Assembly (NCBI GenBank): GCA_963924555.1
Contig: OZ004585.1
Location: 434,001-498,000 of the forward strand
Source: Crambe crambe
Lineage: Eukaryota > Porifera > Demospongiae > Poecilosclerida > Crambeidae
Direction of reading: 5' to 3'
Length of the DNA: 64,000 bases
A program made the position numbers and the translations under genes. Below are positions 48,901-59,671 of the stretch, one piece after another. Numbering within the stretch: the stretch's first letter is position 1; each line of letters opens with the position of its first letter. The notes under the pieces were generated by a model, which was given only the letters and a program-made list of their open reading frames with translations, was not told the DNA's origin and searched no databases.

Positions 48901-49053
48901 CCATACCACAGCTATCACTGAGCATAACACAATAACCTCTGGAATCAAGTACCGCTGCCGCCTGCTGTTTTCATTATGGACTGCAGACTCTCCCTCACCG
49001 TTGAGACGATTTCTCGAGGGTTTTTCGAGTAGATCGTTCCTACTCGCATTCAT
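35728..49053 (-). CDS. Gene F: Frizzled-like multi-pass protein, mosaic gene with giant intron 2
   Basis: Exons: E1 48856-49053, E2 48462-48522, E3 39141-39336, E4 38989-39044, E5 38830-38931, E6 37052-37461, E7 35728-36138. It totals 1434 nt (477 aa), all in frame. The anchor helix ends LPFIFFYLPNT, and E2 adds a Ser/Asn-rich spacer (NSS and NDT sequons). E3 has KCHEDFFRSEVSEICLPDCY, E5 FCSSQNLL...TPFC, E6 IWWFFHVAAFFW plus a 9-residue-longer ECL2 region, E7 CEQSGHDVNNPCD and a Cys cluster (KCCCC). Exons 1-4 resemble pseudogene E and exons 5-7 resemble gene G at near identity. Intron 2 is 9.1 kb of nested transposons against about 2.4 kb in G. The E5 donor (CAG|GTCTCT) is weak. Joining E3 to E2 across the nest is supported by phase and by gene G, but a transcript would be decisive. 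Confidence 0.78.
37955..38030. repeat. 21-bp tandem repeat in gene F intron 5
   Basis: Three copies of a unit containing CAGGTCTCTAAGTTGGAACCA; duplicated at 52695-52765 in gene G. Confidence 0.85.
40383..41122. mobile_element. Mutator-like element, TAGTCTGG termini, 9-bp TSD
   Basis: Inverted ends of about 65 bp (TAGTCTGGCATAGCACCGCC and complement; shared GGTCTGGTGACAT and ACAACGAGTTGTGC) are flanked by perfect TCCCTGCAT repeats (40374-40382, 41123-41131). The interrupted target is intact at 42409-42417. A 9-bp duplication with long inverted ends is the Mutator/MULE signature. No transposase. The X repeat (40585-40955) lies inside. Confidence 0.75.
40585..40955. repeat. Intact copy of interspersed repeat X
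   Basis: Starts AACTAGGATATGTTCGTGTA and ends GCTCGCTTCGCTCGCCAATTA; its ends share GGCGAGCGAA in inverted orientation. The copy at 22793-22866 plus 27572-27895 is split by the Ginger-like transposon. Confidence 0.6.
41650..42099. mobile_element. CAGGGGG-terminus element with 8-9-bp TSD
   Basis: Left end CAGGGGGG...TTGGACA and right end TGTCCGACCCCCTG are inverted, flanked by GCACTCGAC on both sides (41641-41649, 42100-42108). Probably hAT-like (8-bp duplication if the outer base belongs to the element). The left terminus has expanded into a poly-G tract. Confidence 0.65.
43966..46775. repeat. Tandem block of composite hairpin modules
   Basis: Module starts (TATCAGAGAGTGCGGTAGCA) at 43966 and 44436, a partial start at 44212, and large palindromes at 45227-45509 and 46493-46775. 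A related partial module ends at 42483-42786. Palindrome arms are about 110-140 bp, carrying AAAGCATTTCGTGAAATG and ATATCCAGCCAACAATCCCT with complementary arms and a 40-70-nt loop. Confidence 0.7.
45972..46413. mobile_element. CAGTGGCGTATCTAG element with CTGTC TSD
   Basis: Inverted ends CAGTGGCGTATCTAG and CTAGATACGCCACTG, flanked by CTGTC (45967-45971, 46414-46418). The neighbouring module at about 45140 shows the empty site. 442 bp, no coding sequence. Confidence 0.75.
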
Positions 49054-50492
49054 AGTTAATATTCCAGCATAGATAATAGAGCAGAGCGGAGTGCTCTATT
49101 ATCTATGATTCCAGCAAGCTAAATGTACATGTGGGGCAAGTGCGCATGGCCATACTTAGTGTGTAGCTACATTGGGATAAACTTACAGTGTAAAGGTGGG
49201 AAACTTGGCTTCGACATCTTAATGGCTACATGATGTGTCACATCAAAGACAATGCCACTCACAGACGCACATCAAAAGCTTTCATACTTTAGAGTATGTA
49301 TATATAAGTGAAACTTTGCTTCAAATTACATAATGAGTCACATCAAACATTTTAGGTGGCAACTTTAATTGGCTTCGAAACCTTGTAATAGATATAGCTA
49401 ATCCATTAGCCCAAAAGCAATGATGTGTCACATCAAAGCGTTCCTCCTTTCCTCTTTATAGTAGGTGGCAAACTTGGTTTAGAAACCTTAATAGCTACAT
49501 GGCCACATGCATGCAGTGGAGCAGCTAGTCCTACATGTCAGGGGTGTATCCACCACTCCAGTTGGTCTGGTTGTGACCGGTCTACTTTTCATATCCATGC
49601 CTGTAGAGTGATTATGTGTATATGAAGCACCAGCATGAACTTCATCGCACTAGCATAGCTTTATCGAAACTCCTTCTGATAAGTGGGTGAAGGATAAAGT
49701 GGACATGATGATCCCATGCACACTGGGCCACACGAAATTCCGATACACCCCTGCATGTGCTGTATATAGTGTCATGTGGGGGAGATAAGAGAATTATATT
49801 ATATGAGGGAAACCAGATAATTCCTCATGGGAAAATTGCACATCATATTAAGTTACACCACATCCATGCAGAGAATGTGGAGGGTGATCAAAACAGCAAT
49901 GTACACCATGTTCCTCAAGAATATAGATATTTATTAGATGGTGGGACCTACCTATGCATAGGGAGCAACTACTTAAAGCATATCAACTCAGAATAAGATG
50001 ATCTGATGAAAGCCTAGCTAGCTATGGTAAAATTGTATTGGTCTGTGTATTAATGGGTGAGCAGAGGATCTGACCATTAAAGTTGTCAGGAGAGATTTTA
50101 AAAAAAAATCTGTGTATAAAATTTTAAGTGGCAGCTCCGCAAATCGCTAGTAAATAGAATGGATGCATGCCTTCCTGTAACTCAAGTCCCTTTACTGAAA
50201 TTTTGGTGTAAACCTTGTCAGTAGCCACTAGGAGTAGGGGTTGAACGAGATATATAAATCTTGTACGTTCTTCCGGTTCCATCCTTTGCATCACGGTGAC
50301 ATCATCGGCTAAGGCTTCGCTCACAACAATGCTTTGCACTTCCCTAGTAGCTACGTAGCTAGCTATTCATTAATGACAATAATTATGACAATAATTTTGT
50401 TATAAAGCACAAATTGATAAAGTATAACTATTAGCTAATCTACTAAATGTTTATAGGATATAGCTAACATCAATCCATAGCGTAAGTATTAG

Positions 50493-53400
50493 CTAGACTT
50501 TTGAAGTGCTTGTTTTTGATTTGCTGGATGTTGAGGCTACAGGGTCACGGCTTTCCTTCAGTGTGCAGCAACAGCATTTTAGACATAGCCACTTGATGTT
50601 GAGAACATACACCAGTTGCACAAATGGATAAAGAATGAGGAGAAAATATCCAATGATTAAAAAAATCACCAGACTGTTCTCCAAACCACTTCTGTCACAA
50701 GGATTATTGATATCGTGTCCACTTTGCTCACAAATAAAGTACTTCATTTGGGCTCTTCTAATCACTTCAAGGTCTCTTGCATATGCAGCGTGAGATGTAG
50801 TATTGACCAATCCCATTATCATGTAGTAGCAAAATGAAACCAGGAGAATCACCTCAGCACTGCTGATCTTCACAGGGTTTTTCTTCTTAAATAGTCTTCT
50901 TTGCTGCATACAAGAGAATCTGAGTAAGCTGCAATACATGCAAGCCTGAATTTGACCCCCTTTGCTGCAGTCTTCTCAATTAAGTGAGTATAGCTAAGGA
51001 GTTTTTAACTAGTTACAGCTGTCCAGTTTTTGTGAATGGTGTAGTAAAGGAGGTAGTTACTTGGCCTCAGCCCTTAGCTATAGCCTCTATAGGTAGTTAC
51101 TTTGCATAATTAGCTACTTCCTCTTAATCCTTCTGAAATTAGTACTCTATCCTTTCACTGACTAGCTACCATTTTGCAAAGTACCGTATATTCAGCTATT
51201 TTGACAACTGTATGTATAATTATTGCTAGCTACTGCTGTGTTATAGCCACATCCACAACCACAATGGGAACTTTTTCAGTGGAACCTCCAAGCCACTTTG
51301 TCCTTTGTCCTTTTTTCGGGGTTAAAAAATACCAATGCAAAGTGGCCCAAAGACTGTCCTTTGTTGGGAGATCGTTCTTTTCTTGGAGGGTCCTCAGGGA
51401 TTGATACAGGATTTTTTGCTTGGGGGGGGGGGGGGGGGGAAGAAAACTGTATGGACGACATGTATGCTGAATGTCAGATCTGTGTTAGGAGCTGTAATTT
51501 TGCGCTTGTCAAGACATGCATATTAAACTTTCCTGCTGAGTGACTCAGTCTCCTAGCTATGTTGTTCCTACCAATTGCTAAGCTTTAACCAGTGCAGATC
51601 AGGGATGTGGTTATATGGAACTGTATTTTATGTTTTCAATCAATTTATTGTAGTGGGGGACACTCTAGGTTGTTGTTGTTTTTTGTTGTTGTTGTTTTTT
51701 TTGGGGGGGGGGGGGGGGGGGAATCCCAGCTTTTCAAGATCTCTGTATTAATCCCTGGTCCTTTATCAGAGGTTCCACTGTACTCACTTTCTGTATCTGG
51801 TGAATAATGAGAACCAGAAGAACTGATCCAACGGCCAGTATAATGATGATAGGGAACAGCAATACGTAGAAAAGTAACTTTTCATTAACTGGATTGCAAA
51901 ATGAGATTGGAAAGACTGTTACAGTAAATCCAAGTCCACCTGATGTAAATGTGACATTGTTGCTCTTCAGAAATTCGTCACTCTTTAATTTCATAGCAAA
52001 ATCACCCATCACTGCTATTATTGGTACCAGTGGGAGCATGAGGCCTGCAATGACACATCCGATGTGGATGTATTTGACTCCGTTTGATTTCGCCACTGAT
52101 CGAGCGTGGAAAGGAAACTTAACTTTCCAGAAGAAGGCAGCAATATGGAAAAACCACCAGATGCCAATTTGAAGTATTATGTATAAGAATACCATTCCTA
52201 TAATCAAATCAAATCATTGTAACTATTGTAAGTGGCTGGAAAAATTGGTGGAGAATTTAATTTGGCAGTTTGGCAGTCAAGGACTCCAACTGCCAAAGTT
52301 CATTCCACAGAATTATCTTATGGATTTGAGCAAGAGCTGGAGATAGTTTCCCCAGCAATCCACATTAAATTTTAATAAGCATGTAGCTACTTATCCTCCG
52401 AAGGTAGCTGTTTCATTGCTAGTGCTAATCTATTAGGACTGGTATACTGTTTGAGTGACAAAATTTCCCAGAAGAAATTAACATTAAATCCTAGGAAATT
52501 GTGTCTAGAAATTCCGTCGTCCTGTGACACTGGATTTTAAACTAATAGTGGAATGAATTTATTGGATACCGGGTCAAAGGTGACATGAACACGTGAATGT
52601 ATGTAGTATGGATGGGAATTAATTTGCACATTGATTGTAAGCTCACTGGCCGACTTAGACAATAGTACAAACTTTGTATAGTCTTATGACAACCGCAGGT
52701 CTTTAAGTTGGAACCACAGGTCTCTAAGTTGGAACCACAGGTCTCTAAGTTAGAACCACAGTAGACACTTACGTGGATACCTGACCACTTGCAGGCCTAT
52801 AGCAAGTGGTTACTAGCTACATGATATCGTTACTGCATTAGGGAATTATTTCATGTTATTGCCTAAGAGCCTATAATTCATGGCTAGTATATCATTTTCT
52901 ATAGAATGTCAAAGGTTGATGTATTTCAATGTAGTCTTCCATTGTGCTTCATTGCAAATGACAATTAAATTCCGAAGAAGCAACATTGAATTGTGCTGCT
53001 GTATGACAGAATATTCTGTAGCTTTGAAAAGAGATAGCTCAGACAGAATAAAAGCAGAAAAATCACCTTGTACATTTCTGAAGCCCCAACTTCTGGATGA
53101 AATATCACACCCACCAATGAACTATACTACTAGGAGATGGGTGGGGTAAAGATAATTCATCTACAGTTTGCTGGTTTGCACTATACGTAGCTACGTAATA
53201 AATTTCCAAAATTGTAATTTTATTCATTGTCGTGAATTGCCATTCCTCAGTTGCACTTGAAATTAGTTCGGCAAGATTTCACAACTTGCTAGCTAATAGC
53301 TGGTCTGGGATGTTGCAGCTTCAGCCAAGACCAAGACCTATGAGACCTACGTATGATGATGGCTATGGATCAAGCTATGACCCCAAGCCATGGACTTTAT

Positions 53401-54769
53401 AGTCTAAACGCATCCAAGGCTAGCTGGATGCAGCAACACTGTTGATTGCTGGGATTTTTCCCCCTAGTGCATCCCTAGTTAGCTAGCTAACTGTTGGAAT
53501 TTTAATTTGGTTGGACTCAGGTGAACGTGTGAATGGTGTTGTATAGACTAGAGACCTGAGATCACACAAAAAGGAGTGCTCTTCACTCGATTGATCAGAA
53601 GATTTTGTGAAGAACAGAAGAGTGAACGATCGAGAAGTGAAGTCAAAGCCACTATTTCTGCAAAGGATTTATTAATAGAGTGATTGATGAAACTATTATA
53701 CTTTGATTCATCCTCACCTATTATTAACAGATCAGCTGTTATATAGATATTAAATACAGATGGGAACGTGAGGCTGCATAAATAAAATTACACTATAATT
53801 ACACATCTGCTGCACCATTATATCAACTACATAATAGCTACCAATTTTACACTTTTTTATGTCTGATCAGTGCAATTATCAAGACAGCACAAGCAGCTGG
53901 TATGTAGATGATGAACGGAATACTCCAACCAATGACATTAGCCAGAGAAAGCTTTGACATGGAGTAGCAGTTGGGGAGACAAATCTCAGAAACTTCTGAA
54001 TGAAAGAAGTTCTCATGGCACTTCAAAGTTCGATTACTTTGTAACACTGTATAGGAATAATAGAGAGGAAGCTATCATATATATTATGTGACAGTACTTG
54101 GGAAAAGGTACCTTTTCGCGCAAAACATTAAAAGCTGTTAAACTCTTGTAAAGTTTACAAGCTACATATAAAATGTACATGAGATGTAAAATTCAATTTA
54201 AGTATAACTCAGGAACGAAGTGGTGTGTAAATTTGATTTAAAAGCCATGTACATCTCCAGATTAAGAGCTTTAAAATGATACCAATAACTCAATTTTGAA
54301 TTTTTGAGCGAAAAGGTACCTTTTCCCAAGTACTGTCACATATATAGCCTTGGCCCATTCACCCTATTATTGTTAGCCTCATTCTCAGGCCTACTTTAGG
54401 CCTGGGAATGAGGCCAATGTACATTATGATCTTCAGTCAATTCAGGTTGATCAATTAATCTATGTAACTTTCCAGGTCATTCCTATAGATAAAGAGAGAA
54501 CTATAGCTATCACTATACATTCTTACAGTTTCCTCTCATAACAATGATATATACTCCTGGCCAGTTCCACGGAATAGAAATAACTTTAAGCAGCCCAAGT
54601 TATGATCAGTGACTCAAAACTTGCTATAGCTATACCTTTAGGTCGAGGATGTACTGAAATAGCTACTGGTAGATGGAATCTAGAATGAGTTGAGATCAAG
54701 TAGTCTACATGCAGCTAGCCATAGTAGCTATCACAAACTGTAAAATGAAAGTGTTTATTGCACACCATT

Positions 54770-54801
<32 letters not shown>

Positions 54802-56831
54802 ACACGCACATAGGTGCCAACTTTCAAAAATCTAATTCAGGGACAAAAGCCACACCCAACAACCACACCCATAATGGCATAATTCTTATAGTCAATAAAA
54901 TTCATAATCATGTTCATCAAGTTCATTCTCAATAGGCTGCTGAGTATCCTCCTGAAACCTAGGCTGTAGCTGATAGCTTGAATTCATTAATTGTGTAAAT
55001 GAGTGGGCATGCAAGTTGTAGATAACTACTGTACATGGGTTTCAAACCACAAAACCACCTACCGCTAAGTGCTCTATATCAACTGAGGAGTGACTAGTGT
55101 AAATTAGCTGTCTGCCTAGTTTCCTGGACAGAACAGTAGCTTCCCAGGCAGAACAGTAGCTTCCCGGGACTCCGTGACATAGTGATGTATTCGGGACTGT
55201 CCCGGATGATCCAGGACGGTAGTCTGGCGTAGCCTAGCCAGCCCCAGGCACTTCCGGAACTCCGGAAGTGCTTGGGGCTGGCTGCGCCAGACTACCAGGA
55301 CGGTTGGCACCTATGCATGCTCTGTTTTATTTTTGTGCTATTGGGACAATTTAGTGTGCAGTATACACAGTATACTTCTTTCTGATGCCCAATAAATACA
55401 GAGACATAGGGTGGAAGACAAAAAACAAATAAATTTACTGTTGATTTAAACAATCATGAATGCTATTTTTATAGCTGTAAATTAAAACCTATAATTCCAA
55501 CAACATGCAAGGTCTAAACTACACTATGAAAAATTAATTAGAGATTTCCTTTGCATTTCTAAGAGAAACTTGAAGGAAACGCAGTGTTTTTTTAATTTTT
55601 TTTTTTTTTTTTTTTTGTAAGATACACAAGAGCACAGCATATTTCATAAGATTTTGAATGGGAAACACAGAAACATGCCGTGCCCTTGCGTGTTCTATGA
55701 ATTTCTTTACCAAGTTTCCTACAGGTTTCAGGCTAGGATATCTCCTATTTTTCACACCTGTCTTTTGTAGATTTATTTTCACTAGCTCCTTAGTGAAAAA
55801 CATGCCCTGGATGGTATCCAAAGTTAAAATTTTTAGCCATAACTCTAATGCCATGGATCCTGCACCTGTATATTCCTGTACACCTGTTACCATGCCATCA
55901 TGAGTTTTCATAACCATAGCTACCTATAGAGTTTAGCACCGGCTAGCTAACTATTGCAAAGTTCTTTTTGCATTTTAAAAATCATGATGGAAACTTGGAA
56001 ATTAGAAATTGGAAATTAGGAAATAAGCAAGTGGTAAATTATTAGCTAAACAATATAGGAATGACACGCACTACTGGGCTACCATATACACATTAGCCAT
56101 CATAATTATTATCATAAATGTGAACATAACTATCACACAGTAAACTCTAACAGTAGCTAATGTAGCTAAACTTGAAACTGATTCTAGCACGTATTTAATA
56201 TTCAGAGATTGGTTAAGCATTGTGAGGTGAGTGTGCATGCTTAGTTTAGGTTTAGCTACCCAGGCTCACTTCACTTGCCCCAATTGAGCAGACTGATGTT
56301 GAACTTTAGAAATTGGCCTTTTGGATATAATGAAAATAGAATTTTTAGACACAATGGGCACATATTAGCTAGCTAAATAGAGTTGCTCATGAACCATAGC
56401 TATATATTCCATAGTACTCTCTCGCATCTGAATACCAGCAACCCACCCTCTCTAATCTCTATTTGGCTGATTATAATAGCTGCTTACCTGTATTATTCTC
56501 AAGCACATTGATTCGAGGAGGATGAAGAGTTACCTGTGTGTATAATGTAGCCATGATAATACATAGCTAATTTTTCCGTGCTTTTTTGGCATAGCTAGCT
56601 ATAGCTATGTCTGTTGTATTTTTACAGTGTATAAGATTCATGGTGGAGAAAACTTACTGTATTGGGTAAATAAAAGAAGATGAAAGGGAGGGAGAGAAGA
56701 CCCCATACCACAGCTATCACTGAGCATATCCCAATAACCTCCAGAATCTGCCACCTGCTGTTTTCATGGACTGCAGACTCTCCCTCACTACTGAGATGAT
56801 TTATTGGTTTTTCGATTGCATTCGTATTCAT
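50493..56831 (-). CDS. Gene G: Frizzled-like multi-pass membrane protein
   Basis: Exons: E1 56658-56831, E2 56488-56533, E3 53851-54046, E4 53718-53773, E5 53556-53657, E6 51788-52197, E7 50493-50903. It totals 1395 nt (464 aa), all phases conserved. Features are as in gene F: anchor ending LPFIFFYLPNT, KCHENFFHSEVSEICLPNCY, FCSSQNLL...TPFC, IWWFFHIAAFFW, CEQSGHDINNPCD. E6 and E7 are almost identical to gene F, whereas E1-E4 differ. E2 is 46 nt against 61 in F; two deletions (about 11 and 4 nt) jointly keep frame but change the spacer sequence (VTLHPPRINVLENNT). The E5 donor is the same weak GTCTCT as in F. Intron 2 contains three transposon remnants. Confidence 0.86.
54087..54340. mobile_element. 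254-bp MITE with TGTGACAGTACTTGGG ends
   Basis: Inverted ends of about 32 bp are essentially perfect (TGTGACAGTACTTGGGAAAA, then GGTACCTTTTCGC and complement), flanked by TA on both sides, as for Tc1/mariner-type insertions. No coding capacity. Lies 40 bp upstream of gene G exon 3 (gene orientation). Confidence 0.75.
54809..55315. mobile_element. CATAGGTGCCAAC inverted-end element
   Basis: Inverted ends CATAGGTGCCAAC at 54809 and GTTGGCACCTATG ending at 55315, in gene G intron 2, next to a 30-nt poly-C tract. It hosts the 75-bp Mutator-like MITE. No clear target duplication. Confidence 0.45.
55220..55294. mobile_element. 75-bp Mutator-like MITE, 9-bp TSD
   Basis: Almost perfectly palindromic, with TAGTCTGGCG ends and a GGAACTCC centre, flanked by perfect CCAGGACGG repeats (55211-55219, 55295-55303). 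Termini match the element at 40383-41122. Confidence 0.85.
55534..55917 (-). mobile_element. Transposon-derived ORF fragment in gene G intron 2
   Basis: An open frame of about 127 codons on the same strand as gene G. Its middle (SLKPVGNLVKKFIEHARARH, then VSVFPIQN) is shared with 13560-13730, and its end runs through an A-tract into poly-Lys. No splice or start context was convincing, and dispersed copies argue for a mobile-element protein fragment. Family unknown. Confidence 0.45.
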
Positions 56832-57811
56832 GGTTTCCAGACAGTTTTACTGCAACAATCATATTGAATTCAGCTATTATAGCAGGGATGTATTGCGTTG
56901 ACGAGCGCGCATGCTCAGTTCAGTTTACCCAAGGTCGTCGCTAGCGTGCTGGCCTCCGTCTATACTCAAATATAATTATTTCTTCCTTTAATTTGCAGGA
57001 ACACAACTTGCTTACCATGTTGAGTTAGATTAGACAAAGTCTTGACAGCTGGCCATGCAATAATGCCGGGAATAGTTATGTGTATCTCTATAGTATAAAC
57101 TTTTATTTTTCGTATGGTAGCTAGCTGTAATCTCTCCCCTCTATAATGGAGTCACATCAGTCTGGACATGCATACACCTCCCAGGGTACATTCTGCACTA
57201 ATTAGCTATGTGTCATAGAATTATGAATAAATGTGAACAACTGTTTTGTTGAAGTAGAGGCAATGTAGCTACGTATAGCTAGTGCCATGAAAGTGGCAGG
57301 AAAAATAATTATCAACAGTTCATCCGTACAAGCATAGATAAAATAAAAGATCAAACACATTAAAACTAAGCTATATACCACTAAGTTCGAGTTAAAAATG
57401 AAACTAAGATTATTAGCTATCTCTAAAATTTTCCCAAAACAATGTTCAATGCAAGCCTATTGGGAACTGCTAGTACATGTGCAAACACATTTTCAAAATC
57501 CAGGAGTTTCTGTTTCTGGTGTTTCAAGGAACAGTCAGGATCAGTGCACACATCCAGGTTGCTAGCTATACATGGCTATATAATTATATCTCCAAAATGA
57601 AAATACTGTGTACAGATGATATTCCTTCAAAGTCATAGTGCCTTTGGGAGATGGCTATAGCTAGTTAGCTACTTTGTTAAAATTATTATGATAACAATTA
57701 TTTTACCTTCAAAGTCAGTTTAGTAAATTATAGCTAGTGCCATCAGTTACCTAGTTACGTAGCTATGTGAAAACTGCATGATAGTTTATATATGGAAATG
57801 TTTATCATAAG

Positions 57812-58095
57812 CTTTGTAGTCTCCTTGTTACCCATGGTTCATTACAGAGGCCGATTATGCGATGCAGACAAGTTCTAGAGGAGTGAGAATGCTATACCTT
57901 TACATCGGGTGGCCTTGGGGTTTGTGGCTGGGTCAATGGGGAAGCATATCTCCTCCTTGGGTTTATTCTGCCACTGTCTCCACATCTCATCTTACATGTG
58001 GACACTTCATTAAAAGAGACGGGTGTGAAATTTGTTCAAGAATTGAGCAGATAGCTAATGATCAAGATACCAAGAGAATGCAAATGTTTCCATAA
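57812..58095 (+). pseudogene. Plus-strand relic of a gene-D-like array member
   Basis: Resembles gene D exon 6 from the TM4 end (GTAGTCTCCTTGTTACCCAT, compare D at about 20413) through the GCCGATTATGC, GGTGGCCTTGGGG, GTGGCTGGGTCAATGG and TTCTGCCACTG blocks. It continues into intron-6-like sequence (CTTACATGTGGACACT; AATGATCAAGATACCAAGAG). Indels destroy the frame. It shows that a plus-strand, D-type gene once stood between G and H. Confidence 0.75.
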
Positions 58096-58109
58096 TAGCT
58101 ATGTGTTAC

Positions 58110-58330
58110 AAATAGCTCACAATAATAGCTATAATAATTATAATAATAATTATAGTAATAGCTATTATAATTATAATAATAATTATAGTAATAGCTATTA
58201 TAGTAATAGCTATAGTAATAGCTTATTATTATAGTAATAGTAATAGCTATAGCTAATAGCTATAATTTATTATAGTAGCTATAGTAATAATAATTATAGT
58301 AATGTTATTTTTGTAATTATTATCATAACA
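58110..58330. repeat. AT-rich TAGCTATAATTAT low complexity
   Basis: Irregular tandem AGCTATAATAATTATAATAA-type sequence with no coding potential. Confidence 0.8.
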
Positions 58331-58593
58331 TGCTATTGCTATTTCACAATAACACACTACTTAGTTTGCTATTACTAACCATGAACACTTATGAAACGGA
58401 TACTAAAAAAAACAACATTTTGCATAGTTATAAAAAGATATTGAATAACTAATCTATTTTGTGGCTAACATGGCTAACTGACTGACTCTTTGGCTACAAT
58501 GAGAGTATGTCAGTACTCTCTAATAGAGTCATGCACTGTTATAAAATGACACATATAAGTGCAATGCCGTGGTCAGGCTCATCAGTATCCTGC

Positions 58594-58720
58594 TGTATGT
58601 ATGTATGTATGTATGTATGTATGTATGTATGTATGTATGTATGTATGTATGTATGTATGTATGTATGTATGTATGTATGTATGTATGTATGTATGTATGT
58701 ATGTATGTATGTATGTATGT
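58594..58720. repeat. TATG microsatellite
   Basis: About 31 uninterrupted GTAT units, followed within 30 bp by a 22-nt C run and an A run. Confidence 0.95.
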
Positions 58721-58749
58721 ACGATTGTGGGTAAAACAAGATAATTGAA

Positions 58750-58781
<32 letters not shown>

Positions 58782-59218
58782 AAAATTAGTATTCCTAGAT
58801 GAAACCATGGAAATGACTCTACACTCATCAAGCTGTGCATGGTTAGCTAATTATTTCAGCTTGGTTGATCTGATAGATATATAGCCAGCATACCTAAGAT
58901 TACATCCTAATTGTTTCCTTTGGCACTGATATGACTCCCCTTATTACAATTTCCTGATAAATTTCGCATAGCAGATCGCTTCTGCTGGTCCACTATTTTT
59001 TCAGACGGGATAACTGTGCATGGTAAGCAGTCATAATCATGCGGCTTAACACTTGGCTAGTTTTTGATCAGTGAGCCATCTAGGAGCTGACTAAGCAAGA
59101 ACCACTCTGCTATGCGAAGTTTACCAGACCTAGGCCTCCTTGTGTTGGTAAAGGGTCTGGCTACACTTTCCTAGCCAGCAAAAGCATGCAACTGTTAAAC
59201 CAATCTTTTATTGCTTAC

Positions 59219-59620
59219 CTTTGGGTAATTTTCTTCAACAATCTTTGCTGCATTCTCTGGGGAAAATGATGTATTAAAAGTCATCTAGCTATAACCAACT
59301 CAAGTCATGTAGATTTCCTCACCAAGTTCTTTTATCAGCTCTTCATCCTTTTTTTCCTTCTTTACCTTTTCAATGAAGTCTCTTAGGCCTTCAGGATCAA
59401 TGTTCACCTCGCGAAGCACGTTCATAAACTTCCCCATATCCTCAGGGCGCGTGGTGATTATATCTGAAAGTACTCGAATGAAATTTCTTCCCTGCTTAAA
59501 TGCTGGTCCTTCGGTTCTTTCTATGAGTGTGGAGTTCGGTCTGATTAAACCAATCTTGACCACCTTTGGGATGAGGAGATCAAGTTTGCGAGCCATGTCG
59601 TCCTCTAAGCTCTGTGCCAT
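59219..59620 (-). CDS. Small gene, possible death-fold (CARD-like) domain, copy 1
   Basis: Two exons are supported: exon a 59323-59620 (ATG at 59620, donor TTG|GTGAGG, phase 1) and exon b 59219-59256 (ENAAKIVEENYPK, donor AAG|GTAAGC, phase 0). A final exon must lie further down; candidate acceptors near 59170-59185 are unresolved. The 99-residue exon a is all-helical in appearance (ARKLDLLIPKVVKIGLI, FKQGRNFIRVLSDIIT, PEDMGKFMNVLREV, GLRDFIEKVKKEK), with spacing of hydrophobics like a death-fold/CARD. The neighbour at 59752-60272 has the same exon boundaries and a similar sequence, so they are tandem paralogues. A perfect CRE and an NRF1-type site lie just upstream. Possibly a cytosolic adaptor; function inferred only from fold resemblance. 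Confidence 0.6.
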
Positions 59621-59671
59621 GATTAATTTCTAACAATAATTATTAAACTTTCACTTCGGATGAATAATTTG

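Larger units (their letters stand above)
42795..53556. repeat. Segmental duplication, copy 2
   Basis: Matches 31793-38830 apart from the nested insertion 43514-47977. Contains the 5' half of gene F, the F-G spacer and the 3' half of gene G. The tiny 38-bp insertion and the CAGGGGTGTATC MITE are shared by both copies. Confidence 0.85.

Noticed and set aside
58507-58840. Similar repeat proteins near 58.6 kb
   Set aside because: Pure TATG microsatellite plus poly-C tract.
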